From Corallococcus exercitus (GTDB taxonomy: Bacteria; Myxococcota; Myxococcia; Myxococcales; Myxococcaceae), in contig NZ_RAVW01000026.1 in the NCBI RefSeq assembly GCF_003611585.1, positions 1 to 42,911 of the forward strand: a DNA stretch of 42,911 bases, read 5' to 3'. Under the pieces are notes generated by a model. That model saw only the letters and a program-made list of their open reading frames with translations, did no database searches and had not been told where the DNA came from. Shown piece after piece: positions 25,144-33,715 of the stretch (its first letter is position 1; every line of letters begins with the position of its first letter). A program made the translations under genes and the position numbers.

Positions 25144-25881
25144 ATGGATTCGACGATGGAGCGGGCCGGAAACTTCCTCCCCCGCGTGGATGAGAGCACG
25201 GCTTCCAGCAACGCGGTGGACCGCCGGGTCGTGACGCTCACGGCCCCTGCCTCCGCGGCCGCCGAGCAGTACCGCACCCTGTACTACCGCCTGGAGCGCA
25301 TGCGCGAGCAGCGCCCGATGAAGGTGGTGGCGCTCACCTCCGCGATGCCCGGCGAGGGCAAGACGGTGACGAGCGTGAACCTGGCCCTGGCCGCCGCCCG
25401 GGCGAACCCGGAGCGCCGCATCCTGCTGGTGGACGCGGACCTGCGCCGGGGGCAGGTGGCCCCCACGCTGGGCATGCGCAACAAGCAGGGCCTGGCGGAG
25501 CTGCTGGCCGGGGAGTGCGACGTGCGCGACGTGGTGCGCCGCTTCAACTCCACGCGCCTGGCGGTCATCCCCGCCGGCGCCACGCCGGAGGAGAGCACCC
25601 AGGTGCTGGCCTCCGCCCGCATGAAGCAGTTCCTCAAGGCGGTGCGCGAGGGCTTCGACGAGGTGTACGTGGACCTGCCGCCCACGCTGCCGTTCGCGGA
25701 CGCGGCCATCCTGGGCCACCAGATGGACGGCGTGCTGATGGTCATCCGCGCCAACGTCACCCCCTCCAAGGTGGTGAACCAGGCGGTGGAGCAGCTGGCG
25801 GGCGCGGCGCTGGTGGGCTGCGTGCTCAACGGCGCGGAAGTGAACGCGACCCCGTACCTGAAGAACTACGTGAAGAAGTAG
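25144..25881 (+). CDS. exoD: BY-type tyrosine kinase ExoD (BtkA)
   Basis: 245 residues from ATG 25144 (TTGGAGAA upstream). Walker A AMPGEGKTVTS (about 67-77), Walker A-prime ILLVDADLR and Walker B EVYVDLPP identify a bacterial tyrosine kinase. The C-terminus carries only a small Tyr cluster (Y-L-K-N-Y). The N-terminal 40 residues are a Ser/Thr-rich extension before AAEQYRTL, the segment where such kinases contact the next subunit. It has no membrane helix and must dock on the cytoplasmic end of ExoC. The M. xanthus counterpart BtkA is needed for mature spores. Confidence 0.92.
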   Translation: MDSTMERAGNFLPRVDESTASSNAVDRRVVTLTAPASAAAEQYRTLYYRLERMREQRPMKVVALTSAMPGEGKTVTSVNLALAAARANPERRILLVDADLRRGQVAPTLGMRNKQGLAELLAGECDVRDVVRRFNSTRLAVIPAGATPEESTQVLASARMKQFLKAVREGFDEVYVDLPPTLPFADAAILGHQMDGVLMVIRANVTPSKVVNQAVEQLAGAALVGCVLNGAEVNATPYLKNYVKK

Positions 25882-25916
25882 CAGGCAGCGTCAGCAGTCG
25901 AGGTGGAGTGTTTTCA

Positions 25917-25965
25917 AGGCCCGACCCGCTCCTCGCACCGATGAGGTGCGAAGAGCGGGGGGCCT
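25917..25965. promoter_or_regulatory. Strong intra-operon hairpin between exoD and exoE
   Basis: A 15-bp stem (25925-25939 with 25945-25959, one C-A mismatch, GATGA loop) is extended by AGGCCC/GGGCCT (25917-25922 with 25960-25965) across a GA bulge. It starts 36 bases after the exoD stop and ends 34 bases before exoE. There is no T-tract. It may be an attenuator, an RNA-stability element or a processing point separating exoABCD from exoEFGHI. Confidence 0.6.
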
Positions 25966-25998
25966 GGAGCGGCGGCGGGTCGGGGTTGGAGGAGTCAC

Positions 25999-27366
25999 GT
26001 GCTTCGCGTTTTCCATCACTACTTTTCAGCCAAGAAGTTGACGTTCTTCCTCGCCGAGTCCTCGGCGATCGCGCTGGCCTGTGTCGCGGGTGCCGCGGCC
26101 TGCGCGGCCCTCTTCGCGCCCCTGGGCTCCACGCCCCCGTTCGCCACGATGTGGCCGACGCTGGTGGGGCTGGGCCTGGCCTTCGTCGTCACCTTCCAGT
26201 TCACGCTGTACCTGTTGGACCTGTACGACCTGCGCATCGCGGCCGAGGACCGGACGCGCGGCTACCGCTTCCTCAAGGCCGCGGGCGTCACCGCGATGGT
26301 GGCGGGCGGGGTGATGCTGCTGCTGCCGCTGGCCCTGCCGGTGGTGCTGCCTCCCGGGACGCTCCTGGGCGGCGCGATGGGCGCCCTGGCCGGCACCCTG
26401 GTGGTGCGCGTCTCCATCCGGGCGCTGGTGGGCGAACCCGACGCGGTGCTCGTCGTCGGTGACGGCCTCAAGGCCCGCGCGGTGGCGAGCGCCATCGAGG
26501 ACGGCGGCGAGGGCTCCTTCCGCGTGGTGGCCCTGGTGGAGCCGCGCAAGGTGGAGGAGCCGCTGGACGCGATGGCTTCCCGCCTCAACGCCTCCTACGT
26601 GGTGCAGGCCGCGGACGACATGCGCGGCGCCAACTGGGTGGAGTCGCTCTTGCGCTGCCGGCTGGACGGGCGGCGGGTGTACGACGCGGCGGGCTTCTGC
26701 GAGCGCGTGCTGCGCCGCATCCCGGTGCAGTTCCTGCGCGCCAGCGACTTCGCCTTCGCGGATGAGATGACGGTGTCGCCCATGCGCCGGGCCTTCAAGC
26801 GCGTGTTCGACGTGGCGGTGGCCTCGCTGCTCCTCCTGATGGCGTCGCCCTTCCTCATCTTGGTGGCGCTGGCCATCAAGCTGGACTCCAAGGGCCCTGT
26901 CTTCTACCGGCAGGACCGCGTGGGCCTGGGCGGCAAGGCGTATCCGCTCTGGAAGTTCCGCAGCATGCGCACCGACGCGGAGAAGAACGGCGCGGTGTGG
27001 GCGCGCTCCAACGACGACCGCGTCACCCGGGTGGGCAAGTTCATCCGCAAGACGCGCATCGACGAGATTCCCCAGGTGTTCAACGTGTTGCTGGGCCACA
27101 TGAGCTTCGTGGGCCCGCGTCCGGAGCGTCCCGTCTTCACCGAGCAGCTCAAGCAGCAGATTCCGTTCTACGGCCTGCGCGAGGCGGTGAAGCCTGGCAT
27201 CACGGGGTGGGCGCAGATCCGCTACCCCTACGGGGCCTCGGTGGAGGACGCGCGCAACAAGCTGGAGTTCGACCTGTACTACGTGAAGAACGGGTCGTTG
27301 TTCCTGGACGTCGGCATTATCTTCCACACCGTCCGGCACGTGCTGTTGGGGCGGGGTGCTCGGTAG
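25999..27366 (+). CDS. exoE: Polyprenyl-phosphate hexose-1-phosphate transferase ExoE
   Basis: 455 residues from GTG 25999 (GGAGGAGTCAC before it). Four N-terminal helices (about 15-145) and a Rossmann-like middle domain (about 146-255) lead to the catalytic Bac_transf domain (about 262-455): RVFDVAVASLLLLMASPF re-entrant helix, GPVFYRQDRVGLGGK, WKFRSMRTD, RKTRIDEIPQVFNVLLG and MSFVGPRPERP. This is the WbaP/WcaJ architecture. It would move a sugar-1-phosphate from a UDP-sugar to undecaprenyl phosphate at the inner membrane, starting the spore-coat repeat unit. Confidence 0.93.
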   Translation: MLRVFHHYFSAKKLTFFLAESSAIALACVAGAAACAALFAPLGSTPPFATMWPTLVGLGLAFVVTFQFTLYLLDLYDLRIAAEDRTRGYRFLKAAGVTAMVAGGVMLLLPLALPVVLPPGTLLGGAMGALAGTLVVRVSIRALVGEPDAVLVVGDGLKARAVASAIEDGGEGSFRVVALVEPRKVEEPLDAMASRLNASYVVQAADDMRGANWVESLLRCRLDGRRVYDAAGFCERVLRRIPVQFLRASDFAFADEMTVSPMRRAFKRVFDVAVASLLLLMASPFLILVALAIKLDSKGPVFYRQDRVGLGGKAYPLWKFRSMRTDAEKNGAVWARSNDDRVTRVGKFIRKTRIDEIPQVFNVLLGHMSFVGPRPERPVFTEQLKQQIPFYGLREAVKPGITGWAQIRYPYGASVEDARNKLEFDLYYVKNGSLFLDVGIIFHTVRHVLLGRGAR

Positions 27367-27474
27367 CCTGGTTCAGTAGTGAGTGATTGTGACCATCCGC
27401 GGCCTCCGGTTGTCGGGGGAGGCCGGGATGCCAAGGGTGGGGCCATGGATTGGGATGGGCGAGGGGGTCGGAAC

Positions 27475-28557
27475 ATGGTGGGCATGGATGTGGACGCGCC
27501 GTTGTCGGAGTCGTGGAGCCAGGACGACGCGCGCAACAAGGCGCAGGGCGTTGAGCGCAACGAGCTGCTGCAAGCCCCGAAGAACCGCCCGACGCGCATC
27601 GTCGCGATGGGCGGCGGCACGGGCCTCCCCATGGTGCTCAAGGGGCTGGCCCGCCGCGCGGCCCCCAAGGGGGGCCAGCCCGGTGTGGACATCACCGCGG
27701 TCGTGGCGATGAGCGACGACGGCGGCAGCTCCGGCCGCCTGCGCCGCCAGCACGGCGCGCTGCCCCCGGGCGACATCCGCAACTGCCTGGTGGCTCTCGC
27801 GGGTGGCAAGAGCGCGCTGAAGGACGTGTTCCAGTACCGCTTCGGCGGCGCGCGGGGCCTCGCCGGCCACGCGGTGGGCAACCTGCTCATCGCCGCGCTC
27901 GCGGAGCTGAAGGGTGACTTCCTGGAGGCGGTGCGGCTGTCCGGGGAGCTGCTGGGCGCGCAGGGCCAGGTGCTGCCCAGCACGCTCGCGTCGGTGCAGC
28001 TGGTGGCCCAGATGCACGACGACACGGAGGTCGTGGGCGAGCGCAACATCTGCCGCGCCCAGGGCCGCGTGCGCCGCGTGTCGCTCAGCCCCCGCTCGCC
28101 GCCCCCGGTGGACGGCCTCTTGGAGGCCATCTACTCCGCGGACCTCATCGCCATCGGGCCGGGCTCGCTGTACTCGAGCGTGCTGCCCAACCTGCTGGTG
28201 GACGGCGTGGCCCAGGCGCTGAAGGAGACGCGCGCGCTGAAGGTCATGGTGGCCAACCTGATGACCCAGCCGGGTGAGACGGACGGCATGAACTGCCTGG
28301 ACCACGTGCAGGCCGTCATCGACCACGTCGGGCCGGTGCTGGACGCGGTGCTCGTCAACGGCCGCGCGCCGTCGGAGGAGTCCATCCAGCGCTATGCGCG
28401 CAAGGGCTCCTACATGGTCACGGCGGAGACGCGGGAGCTGTTGTCCTCCGGCGTGATTCCCGTGCAGGCGGACCTGCTCAAGGAGGGGTCCAAGATCCGA
28501 CACGACAGCCGCAAGGTCGCTGCCTGCCTGCTGAAGATGGCGCGCAGCGGGTTGTAG
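27475..28557 (+). CDS. exoF: YvcK/GlmR-family (UPF0052) protein ExoF
   Basis: 360 residues from ATG 27475 (GAGGGGG upstream); GTG 27379 and ATG 27445 open the same frame but add non-conserved residues. Family motifs: MGGGTGLPMVLKGL (nucleotide binding), AMSDDGGSSGRLR, PPGDIRNCLVAL and AIGPGSLYSSVLPNLL. YvcK/GlmR proteins bind UDP-sugars in Firmicutes and regulate precursor supply; CofD relatives are transferases. Its place inside a polysaccharide operon suggests it controls or handles a nucleotide sugar for the coat, which is inference. Confidence 0.9.
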   Translation: MVGMDVDAPLSESWSQDDARNKAQGVERNELLQAPKNRPTRIVAMGGGTGLPMVLKGLARRAAPKGGQPGVDITAVVAMSDDGGSSGRLRRQHGALPPGDIRNCLVALAGGKSALKDVFQYRFGGARGLAGHAVGNLLIAALAELKGDFLEAVRLSGELLGAQGQVLPSTLASVQLVAQMHDDTEVVGERNICRAQGRVRRVSLSPRSPPPVDGLLEAIYSADLIAIGPGSLYSSVLPNLLVDGVAQALKETRALKVMVANLMTQPGETDGMNCLDHVQAVIDHVGPVLDAVLVNGRAPSEESIQRYARKGSYMVTAETRELLSSGVIPVQADLLKEGSKIRHDSRKVAACLLKMARSGL

Positions 28558-28593
28558 GCCGCCCTGGCCATCACCACCTTGGGGCCCGCGAAT

Positions 28594-29712
28594 ATGGAAG
28601 CCATCAAACTGCAAGCCGGCCCGCAGGTCGTGGAAGTCAACGACCGGGCGGCCTTCATGTCCCTGGAAGCCGAGTGGAACCAGCTGGTGGAGACGACCTC
28701 CAACGAGCTGTTCTACCGGCACGAGTTCCTGCGGCTGTGGCTGGACAACTTCGCCGCCGGGGCGCGCATGCGCGTGCTGCTCCTGCGCGGCGAGGATGGA
28801 ACGCTCACCGGCGCGCTGCCGCTGGTGGAGGAGCGCACGTCCCTGTACGGCGTGCCGGTGCGCCAGCTCACCTCCGCGGCCAACGCGCACTCCTGCCGCT
28901 TCGACGTGCTGGCGCGTGAGCCGGACGCCGCGGCCCAGGCCTTCCTGTCGCACCTGCGTCAGACGGGCGGCTGGGACGTGCTGCGGCTGACGGACGTGCC
29001 GGACGGCGGCGTGGGCTTCCGCCTGCTGGAGGCCGCGAAGCAGGGCGGGCTGCCGGTGGGCGAGTGGGAGTCCCTGAACTCGCCCTACGTGCCCTTGCCC
29101 GCGAAGAAGGACGCGTACTTCGCGAAGCTGCCGTCCAAGTTCAAGGCCAACTGCCGCCGCCGCCGCCGCAAGCTGGAGGAGAAGGGGAAGGTCACCTTCG
29201 AGCGCGTCACCGGCGGGCTGGACCTGGAGGGCACGCTGGAGGAGGGGCTGCTCTTGGAGCAGAGCGGCTGGAAGGGCGCCAATGGCACGGCCATGGCGCA
29301 GGACGCGAAGACGCGCGGCTTCTACACGGAGCTGGCGCGCGACGCGGCCTACCGCGACCGCCTGGCGCTGTACTTCCTGCGCCTGGACGGGCGCGCGGTG
29401 GCGTTCCAGTACGGCCTGGAATACGGCGGCCGCTATTTCCTGCTGAAGCCCGGCTACGACGAGAGCCTGAAGGAGTGCAGTCCGGGGCAGCTCCTCATGG
29501 AGGAGGTCCTGGGGCACTGCCTGGAGCGCGGGCTGACCGAGTTCGATTTCCTGGGGCCGGACATGGTGTGGAAGCGCGACTGGACGGATCAGGTCCGCAG
29601 GCACACCTGGCTCTACGTGTTCAATGACACCGCCTTCGGCCGGGCCCTGTGCGCGGCGAAGTTCCGGTGGGTACCGGCGGCGAAAGAGGTGGTGGCGCGA
29701 TGGAAGCGGTGA
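28594..29712 (+). CDS. exoG: GNAT-fold acyltransferase ExoG (CelD/FemAB-like)
   Basis: 372 residues from ATG 28594 with only a weak ribosome site (GGGG); TTG 28579 is an alternative. Two GNAT halves are visible: residues about 10-180 (EAEWNQLVETTSNELFYRHEFLRLW) and the Acetyltransf_6 half (about 190-340) with KANCRRRRRKLEE, VAFQYGLEYGGRYFLLKPGYD and FDFLGPD. Such proteins transfer acyl or aminoacyl groups, including peptide cross-links in the Fem group. M. xanthus spore coat is reported to contain glycine as well as GalNAc and glucose, which would suit that role. The gene ends 13 bases inside exoH. Confidence 0.85.
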   Translation: MEAIKLQAGPQVVEVNDRAAFMSLEAEWNQLVETTSNELFYRHEFLRLWLDNFAAGARMRVLLLRGEDGTLTGALPLVEERTSLYGVPVRQLTSAANAHSCRFDVLAREPDAAAQAFLSHLRQTGGWDVLRLTDVPDGGVGFRLLEAAKQGGLPVGEWESLNSPYVPLPAKKDAYFAKLPSKFKANCRRRRRKLEEKGKVTFERVTGGLDLEGTLEEGLLLEQSGWKGANGTAMAQDAKTRGFYTELARDAAYRDRLALYFLRLDGRAVAFQYGLEYGGRYFLLKPGYDESLKECSPGQLLMEEVLGHCLERGLTEFDFLGPDMVWKRDWTDQVRRHTWLYVFNDTAFGRALCAAKFRWVPAAKEVVARWKR

Positions 29713-30878
29713 AGACGACTGACAAGCTGTTCGTTCCGTCCCTGCCCACGCTGTGGCCGGGCATGCTGATGGCCCCGCCGCGCCCGGGGGCGCTGCCGCC
29801 GTTCTCGTCTCCCAACGCGCGCTACTTCTACTTCGCGCGCAACGCCGTCTGGCTGACCATGAAGATGCTGCGCCTGGACGGCGGCGAGGTGCTGATGCCC
29901 GCCTACCACCACGGCGTGGAGGTGGAGGCCGTGGTGGACGCGGGCGCGACGCCGCGCTTCTACCGCGTGGGCAGCCGCTGGGACGTGGACGTGGCGGACG
30001 TGGCGAAGCGGATTACGCCGAAGACGCGCGCGCTCTACCTCATCCACTACGCGGGCTTCCCGGGGCCAGTGGACGCCATGCGCAAGCTGGCGGACGAGCA
30101 CGGCATCCCGCTGATTGAAGACTGCGCGCTGTCCCTGCTGTCGTCCGACGGCGCGACGCCGCTGGGCACCACGGGCGACGTGGGCATCTTCTGCCTCTAC
30201 AAGACCCTTCCGGTACCCAATGGGGGTGCCCTGGTCGTCAACGGCAAGCGTTCGTACAGCCTGCCGGAGCCGCCCGCGCCGCCGGTGGCTTCCACCTTCA
30301 GCCACACCATTTCCGCGCTCCTCCAGAACCTGGAGCTGCGCGGCGGGGCGGTGGGCCGGGGCCTGCGCGGCCTGGTGCGTTCGGTGGGGCACGGCACGGT
30401 GAAGGCCGCGAGCATCGAACGCGTGGCCACGGGCACGCAGCACTTCGACCGGCGGCACGTGGACCTGGGCATGAGCCCGCTGACGAAGCGGATTGCCCTG
30501 GCGCAGGACCTGGAGGGCATCGTCGAGGCCCGGCGCCGCAACTACTTCCTCTTGCTGGGCCGGCTGCGCGACGTGTCTCCGCCGCTCTTCAACCAGCTGC
30601 CCGCGGGCGTCAGCCCCCTGTTCTACCCGATGGTGGTGCAGGACAAGGAGACGCTGCTGGCGAAGCTGCGCGAGAAGGGCATCGACGCCATCGACTTCTG
30701 GAAGCGCTTCCATCCCGCGTGCGACCCGACGGAGTTCCCGGAGGTCGCGCAGCTGCGGCGCACCATCCTGGAGATTCCGTGCCACCAGGACCTGTCGCCG
30801 GAGGTGATGGGGCAGGTGGCGGACGTGGTCCGGGAGGCGCTCAAGTCCGAGCGCCGTCCGAGCAAGCGCGCGTCGTGA
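29700..30878 (+). CDS. exoH: DegT/DnrJ/EryC1/StrS-type PLP aminotransferase ExoH
   Basis: 392 residues from ATG 29700, overlapping the end of exoG by 13 bases. Fold type I features: ARNAVWLTMKML near the N-terminus, VLMPAYHHGVEVEAVVDAGA, IEDCALSL with the PLP-contact Asp, and LYKTLPVPNGGALVV with the Schiff-base Lys. The family puts amino groups on nucleotide keto-sugars, but some members act on other substrates; the C-terminal part is divergent from typical sugar aminotransferases. It sits between two FemAB/CelD-like genes, so it may supply an amino sugar or an amino acid for them. Confidence 0.87.
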   Translation: MEAVKTTDKLFVPSLPTLWPGMLMAPPRPGALPPFSSPNARYFYFARNAVWLTMKMLRLDGGEVLMPAYHHGVEVEAVVDAGATPRFYRVGSRWDVDVADVAKRITPKTRALYLIHYAGFPGPVDAMRKLADEHGIPLIEDCALSLLSSDGATPLGTTGDVGIFCLYKTLPVPNGGALVVNGKRSYSLPEPPAPPVASTFSHTISALLQNLELRGGAVGRGLRGLVRSVGHGTVKAASIERVATGTQHFDRRHVDLGMSPLTKRIALAQDLEGIVEARRRNYFLLLGRLRDVSPPLFNQLPAGVSPLFYPMVVQDKETLLAKLREKGIDAIDFWKRFHPACDPTEFPEVAQLRRTILEIPCHQDLSPEVMGQVADVVREALKSERRPSKRAS

Positions 30879-30958
30879 GGGAACAGGAGCTGGCTCCCGG
30901 GTTGCAATGGTCTCCTGGGGCCGGGGCAGTGCTTCGGGAAAGGCATCGGGGTGACGCG

Positions 30959-32155
30959 GTGATCCGCGAAGATGAGTTGACGACGGGTCCGAGGTTGACG
31001 CCGCGGCTGGACGTGGCGGCGGTGGGCAGTGCCTCGCAGATGGCGGGAATGCGGGCCGAGTGGAACTCGCTGCTGGACGCGAGCACGGCCGGTCCGTTCA
31101 ACGCCTGGGAGTGGCTGTATCCCTGGTGCCGGCGCATCGCGCCTGAAGTGCGGCCGCTGGTGCTGACGGCGCGCGACAGGCTGGGCACGCTGGTGGGCCT
31201 GCTGCCGCTGGGGCTGGAGCACCGCTGGGTGAACGGCATGCGCGTGCGGCGCCTGGGCTTCCTGGGTGAGACGCACGTGGGCAGCGACTACCTGGACGTG
31301 GTGGCGCGCAAGGGCCGCGAGGCGGAGGTGGCCCGGGCGTTCTTCAACGTGCTCCAGGGGCTGCGCGACGAGTGGGACGTGCTGGACTTGACGGACCTGC
31401 GCGAGGGCTCCATCACGCTGGGCGTGGCGCGCGAGGTGTTTGGCGACGTGCGCGTGTCCGAGCGCTACGTGTGCCCGTACGAGACGCTGGTGCCGGGCGA
31501 GCCGTTCGACGCGTTCCTCAAGCGCACGGGCCGGCGGGACAACTACCTGCGCCGGCGCAAGTGGCTGGAGAAGCAGGACGGCTACCGCATCGAGCGCACG
31601 GACGCGCCGGGCGCGCTTGCCGGACCGATGACGGACTTCTTCCGGCTGCACGCGCTGCGCTGGTCGTCGGACGGCGGCTCCCAGGGCATCAAGGGCGCCG
31701 GCGTGGAGGCGTTCCACCGGGACGCGACGCAGTGGCTGGCGGAGCGGGGCCGGCTGCGGATGTACACGATGAAGGTGGGCGGCCAGGCGGTGGCGTCCGT
31801 GTACGGCATCCTGCATGGCCAGACGTTCGTGTACTTCCAGTCCGGGTATGACCCGGCGTGGCGCAACCGCAGCGTCGGCCTGGTGCTGGTGGGCGAGACG
31901 TTCAAGGACGCCATCGAGATGGGCCTGACGGAGTACGACTTCCTGCGAGGCACGGAGTCGTACAAGGCCGACTGGGTGACGAAGCAGCGTCAGACGGTGT
32001 CGCTGCGCACGCACGGCGCGGGCTTCGCGGGCGAGTGGTTCACCCGCTCCGAGGAATGGGCCCGCCAGACGCGCAACGCGGTGAAGGGCGTGCTGTCCGA
32101 CGAGCTGGTGGAGAAGGTGCGCCGGTTCCGTCGCCGCAAGGCCGCGGTGAATTGA
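30959..32155 (+). CDS. exoI: GNAT-fold acyltransferase ExoI (CelD/FemAB-like)
   Basis: 398 residues from GTG 30959 (GGGGTGA four bases upstream); GTG 30875, overlapping the exoH stop as GTGA, would add 28 residues and could be used through coupling. It is a paralogue of ExoG: MRAEWNSLLDASTAGPFNAWEWL, DNYLRRRKWLEK, VASVYGILHGQTFVYFQSGYDP and EYDFLRGTESYKADW align with ExoG motifs. It is the last gene of the exoA-I set; a short gap (36 bases) leads to a hydroxyacid dehydrogenase gene. Confidence 0.85.
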   Translation: MIREDELTTGPRLTPRLDVAAVGSASQMAGMRAEWNSLLDASTAGPFNAWEWLYPWCRRIAPEVRPLVLTARDRLGTLVGLLPLGLEHRWVNGMRVRRLGFLGETHVGSDYLDVVARKGREAEVARAFFNVLQGLRDEWDVLDLTDLREGSITLGVAREVFGDVRVSERYVCPYETLVPGEPFDAFLKRTGRRDNYLRRRKWLEKQDGYRIERTDAPGALAGPMTDFFRLHALRWSSDGGSQGIKGAGVEAFHRDATQWLAERGRLRMYTMKVGGQAVASVYGILHGQTFVYFQSGYDPAWRNRSVGLVLVGETFKDAIEMGLTEYDFLRGTESYKADWVTKQRQTVSLRTHGAGFAGEWFTRSEEWARQTRNAVKGVLSDELVEKVRRFRRRKAAVN

Positions 32156-32191
32156 CGTCCGGTGGCGCTCCAGCGGATCCTGGCCGGTGCC

Positions 32192-33154
32192 ATGGAGAAG
32201 CTGCGCTGCGCCATCCTGGATGACTATCAGGGCGTTTCGACGAGGCTCGCGGACTGGTCGTCCGTGAGCGGACAGGTCGAGGTGACGGTGTTCCGTGAGC
32301 ACTTCTCCCGCGAGGAGGAGTTGGTCGCGGCGCTGTCGCCGTTCGACCTGCTCGTCGTCATGCGGGAGCGCACGCCGTTTCCGAAGGCGCTGATTGAGCG
32401 ACTGCCACGGCTGAGATTGCTGGTGACCACGGGGATGCGGAACGCGTCCATCGACCTGGCTGCGGCTACAGCGCACGGCGTGACGGTGTGCGGGACCGCG
32501 AGCGCGACCGAACCGCCCGTGGAGTTGACGTGGGCGTTGATATTGGCGCTCGCGCGGAACGTGGTGGGGGAGAGCACGGCGTTCCGGCAGGGCGGCCCGT
32601 GGCAGCACTCCGTGGGCGTGGACCTGCATGGGAAGCGGCTGGGGTTGCTGGGGCTGGGGAAGATTGGCAGCCGGGTGGCGCGCGTGGGTGCCGCGTTCGG
32701 GATGGACGTGGTCGCGTGGAGCCCGAACCTCACGGAGGCGAGGGCTGCTGAAGTCGGGGTGACGCGGGCCACGTCGAAGGATGCGCTCCTGGAGACGAGC
32801 GACTTCGTGTCCATCCACCTGGTGCTGGGAGAGCGTTCCAGAGGACTGGTGGGGCGCGCGGAGCTCGCGAGGATGCGGCCCACGGCGTACCTCATCAACA
32901 CGTCCCGCGCGGCCATCGTGGAGCAGGCCGCGCTCGTTGAGGCACTCCAGGAGGGTGTCATCGCGGGCGCTGCGGTGGATGTCTTCGAGACGGAGCCGGT
33001 GCACGCGGATGACGTACTGCGGAAGCTGCCGAACCTGCTCGCGACGCCGCACCTGGGCTACGTGTCCCAGGGGAACTACGCGACGTACTTCCGTGAAGCC
33101 GTGGAGGACATCCGCGCATTCCTGGACGGCGCGCCCATCCGCAGGCTGCGGTGA
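32192..33154 (+). CDS. D-isomer-specific 2-hydroxyacid dehydrogenase
   Basis: 320 residues from ATG 32192; the ribosome site is poor, so expression may depend on read-through from exoI 36 bases upstream. The NAD-binding motif is LLGLGKIGSRVARVG (about 149-163). The catalytic triad of the family is present: Arg in NTSRAAIVEQ, Glu in DVFETEP and His in ATPHLGYVS. It is the size of SerA/glyoxylate reductase enzymes without an ACT domain. The substrate is unknown. Whether it belongs to the exo transcript is open. It ends three bases from the convergent gene at 33158. Confidence 0.87.
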   Translation: MEKLRCAILDDYQGVSTRLADWSSVSGQVEVTVFREHFSREEELVAALSPFDLLVVMRERTPFPKALIERLPRLRLLVTTGMRNASIDLAAATAHGVTVCGTASATEPPVELTWALILALARNVVGESTAFRQGGPWQHSVGVDLHGKRLGLLGLGKIGSRVARVGAAFGMDVVAWSPNLTEARAAEVGVTRATSKDALLETSDFVSIHLVLGERSRGLVGRAELARMRPTAYLINTSRAAIVEQAALVEALQEGVIAGAAVDVFETEPVHADDVLRKLPNLLATPHLGYVSQGNYATYFREAVEDIRAFLDGAPIRRLR

Positions 33155-33157
33155 GGC

Positions 33158-33712
33158 TCAGGGGAGATTGTCTGCATAACTGGTGAAGAGCGCATCGAAG
33201 AGCGTTGTCTTCGGAGGAGACTTCCGGTCCACGAAGACGGGCGCTGGATGGTTGGCAATGTCAGGGGGCAGCAGGCTCAAATCCATCGTGGACTCCATGA
33301 GTCGCGCCATCGTGACCGCTGGCTCTACCGCAGGGGGCTCCAGGTCGAGCTGTCGGAAGATCCGGCGCTCGCCGTACTCAAACAGGACGCGATACACGGT
33401 GTAGACGGGTGCGATGATGCTGGCGCAGCCGACGTAGACCCAGTGCACGCCAGAGCGCTCGGGAGTACGCCTGGGATAGATAGCGCACCAAAAGGATGCG
33501 TCCCTGGAAGTGGTGATGTTCCCGACGCTGTTCTCTGGAAACGTTGTTCTGAGTTGCTCGATCAGGACGTCCCAAGGGCCAGGCTCCTCCAACTTCTTCT
33601 GCCAGAGCGCATGGAGCCGAAGTTCCTCGGGCGAAAGCTCCTGATTGGGGTCTTCTTGCGAGGGCCAATAGGTCCGCGCGATCTCCAGCAGCTTCTCAAT
33701 GGATGGAACCAT
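33158..33712 (-). CDS. Hypothetical soluble protein, possible immunity protein
   Basis: 184 residues from ATG 33712, with GGAGG about 10 bases upstream inside the end of the preceding lipoprotein gene. No signal or membrane helix. Recognisable features are an N-terminal acidic helix (IEKLLEIARTYWP), a central strand-rich segment (HWVYVGCASIIAPVYTVY) and PPKTTLFDALF at the end. It resembles small acidic proteins found beside lipoprotein toxins in myxobacteria, but I cannot name a family. Base composition is lower in GC than the flanks. Three bases separate it from the lipoprotein gene, so they form one unit. Confidence 0.6.
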   Translation of the reverse strand: MVPSIEKLLEIARTYWPSQEDPNQELSPEELRLHALWQKKLEEPGPWDVLIEQLRTTFPENSVGNITTSRDASFWCAIYPRRTPERSGVHWVYVGCASIIAPVYTVYRVLFEYGERRIFRQLDLEPPAVEPAVTMARLMESTMDLSLLPPDIANHPAPVFVDRKSPPKTTLFDALFTSYADNLP

Positions 33713-33715
33713 GGG

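Noticed and set aside
23503-25719. 738-residue minus-strand frame across exoB-exoD
   Set aside because: No recognisable motif; opposite strand encodes a co-polymerase and kinase.
30623-33052. 809-residue minus-strand frame across exoH-exoI
   Set aside because: Arg/His/Gln-rich composition of a shadow frame, while the plus-strand proteins have clear families.
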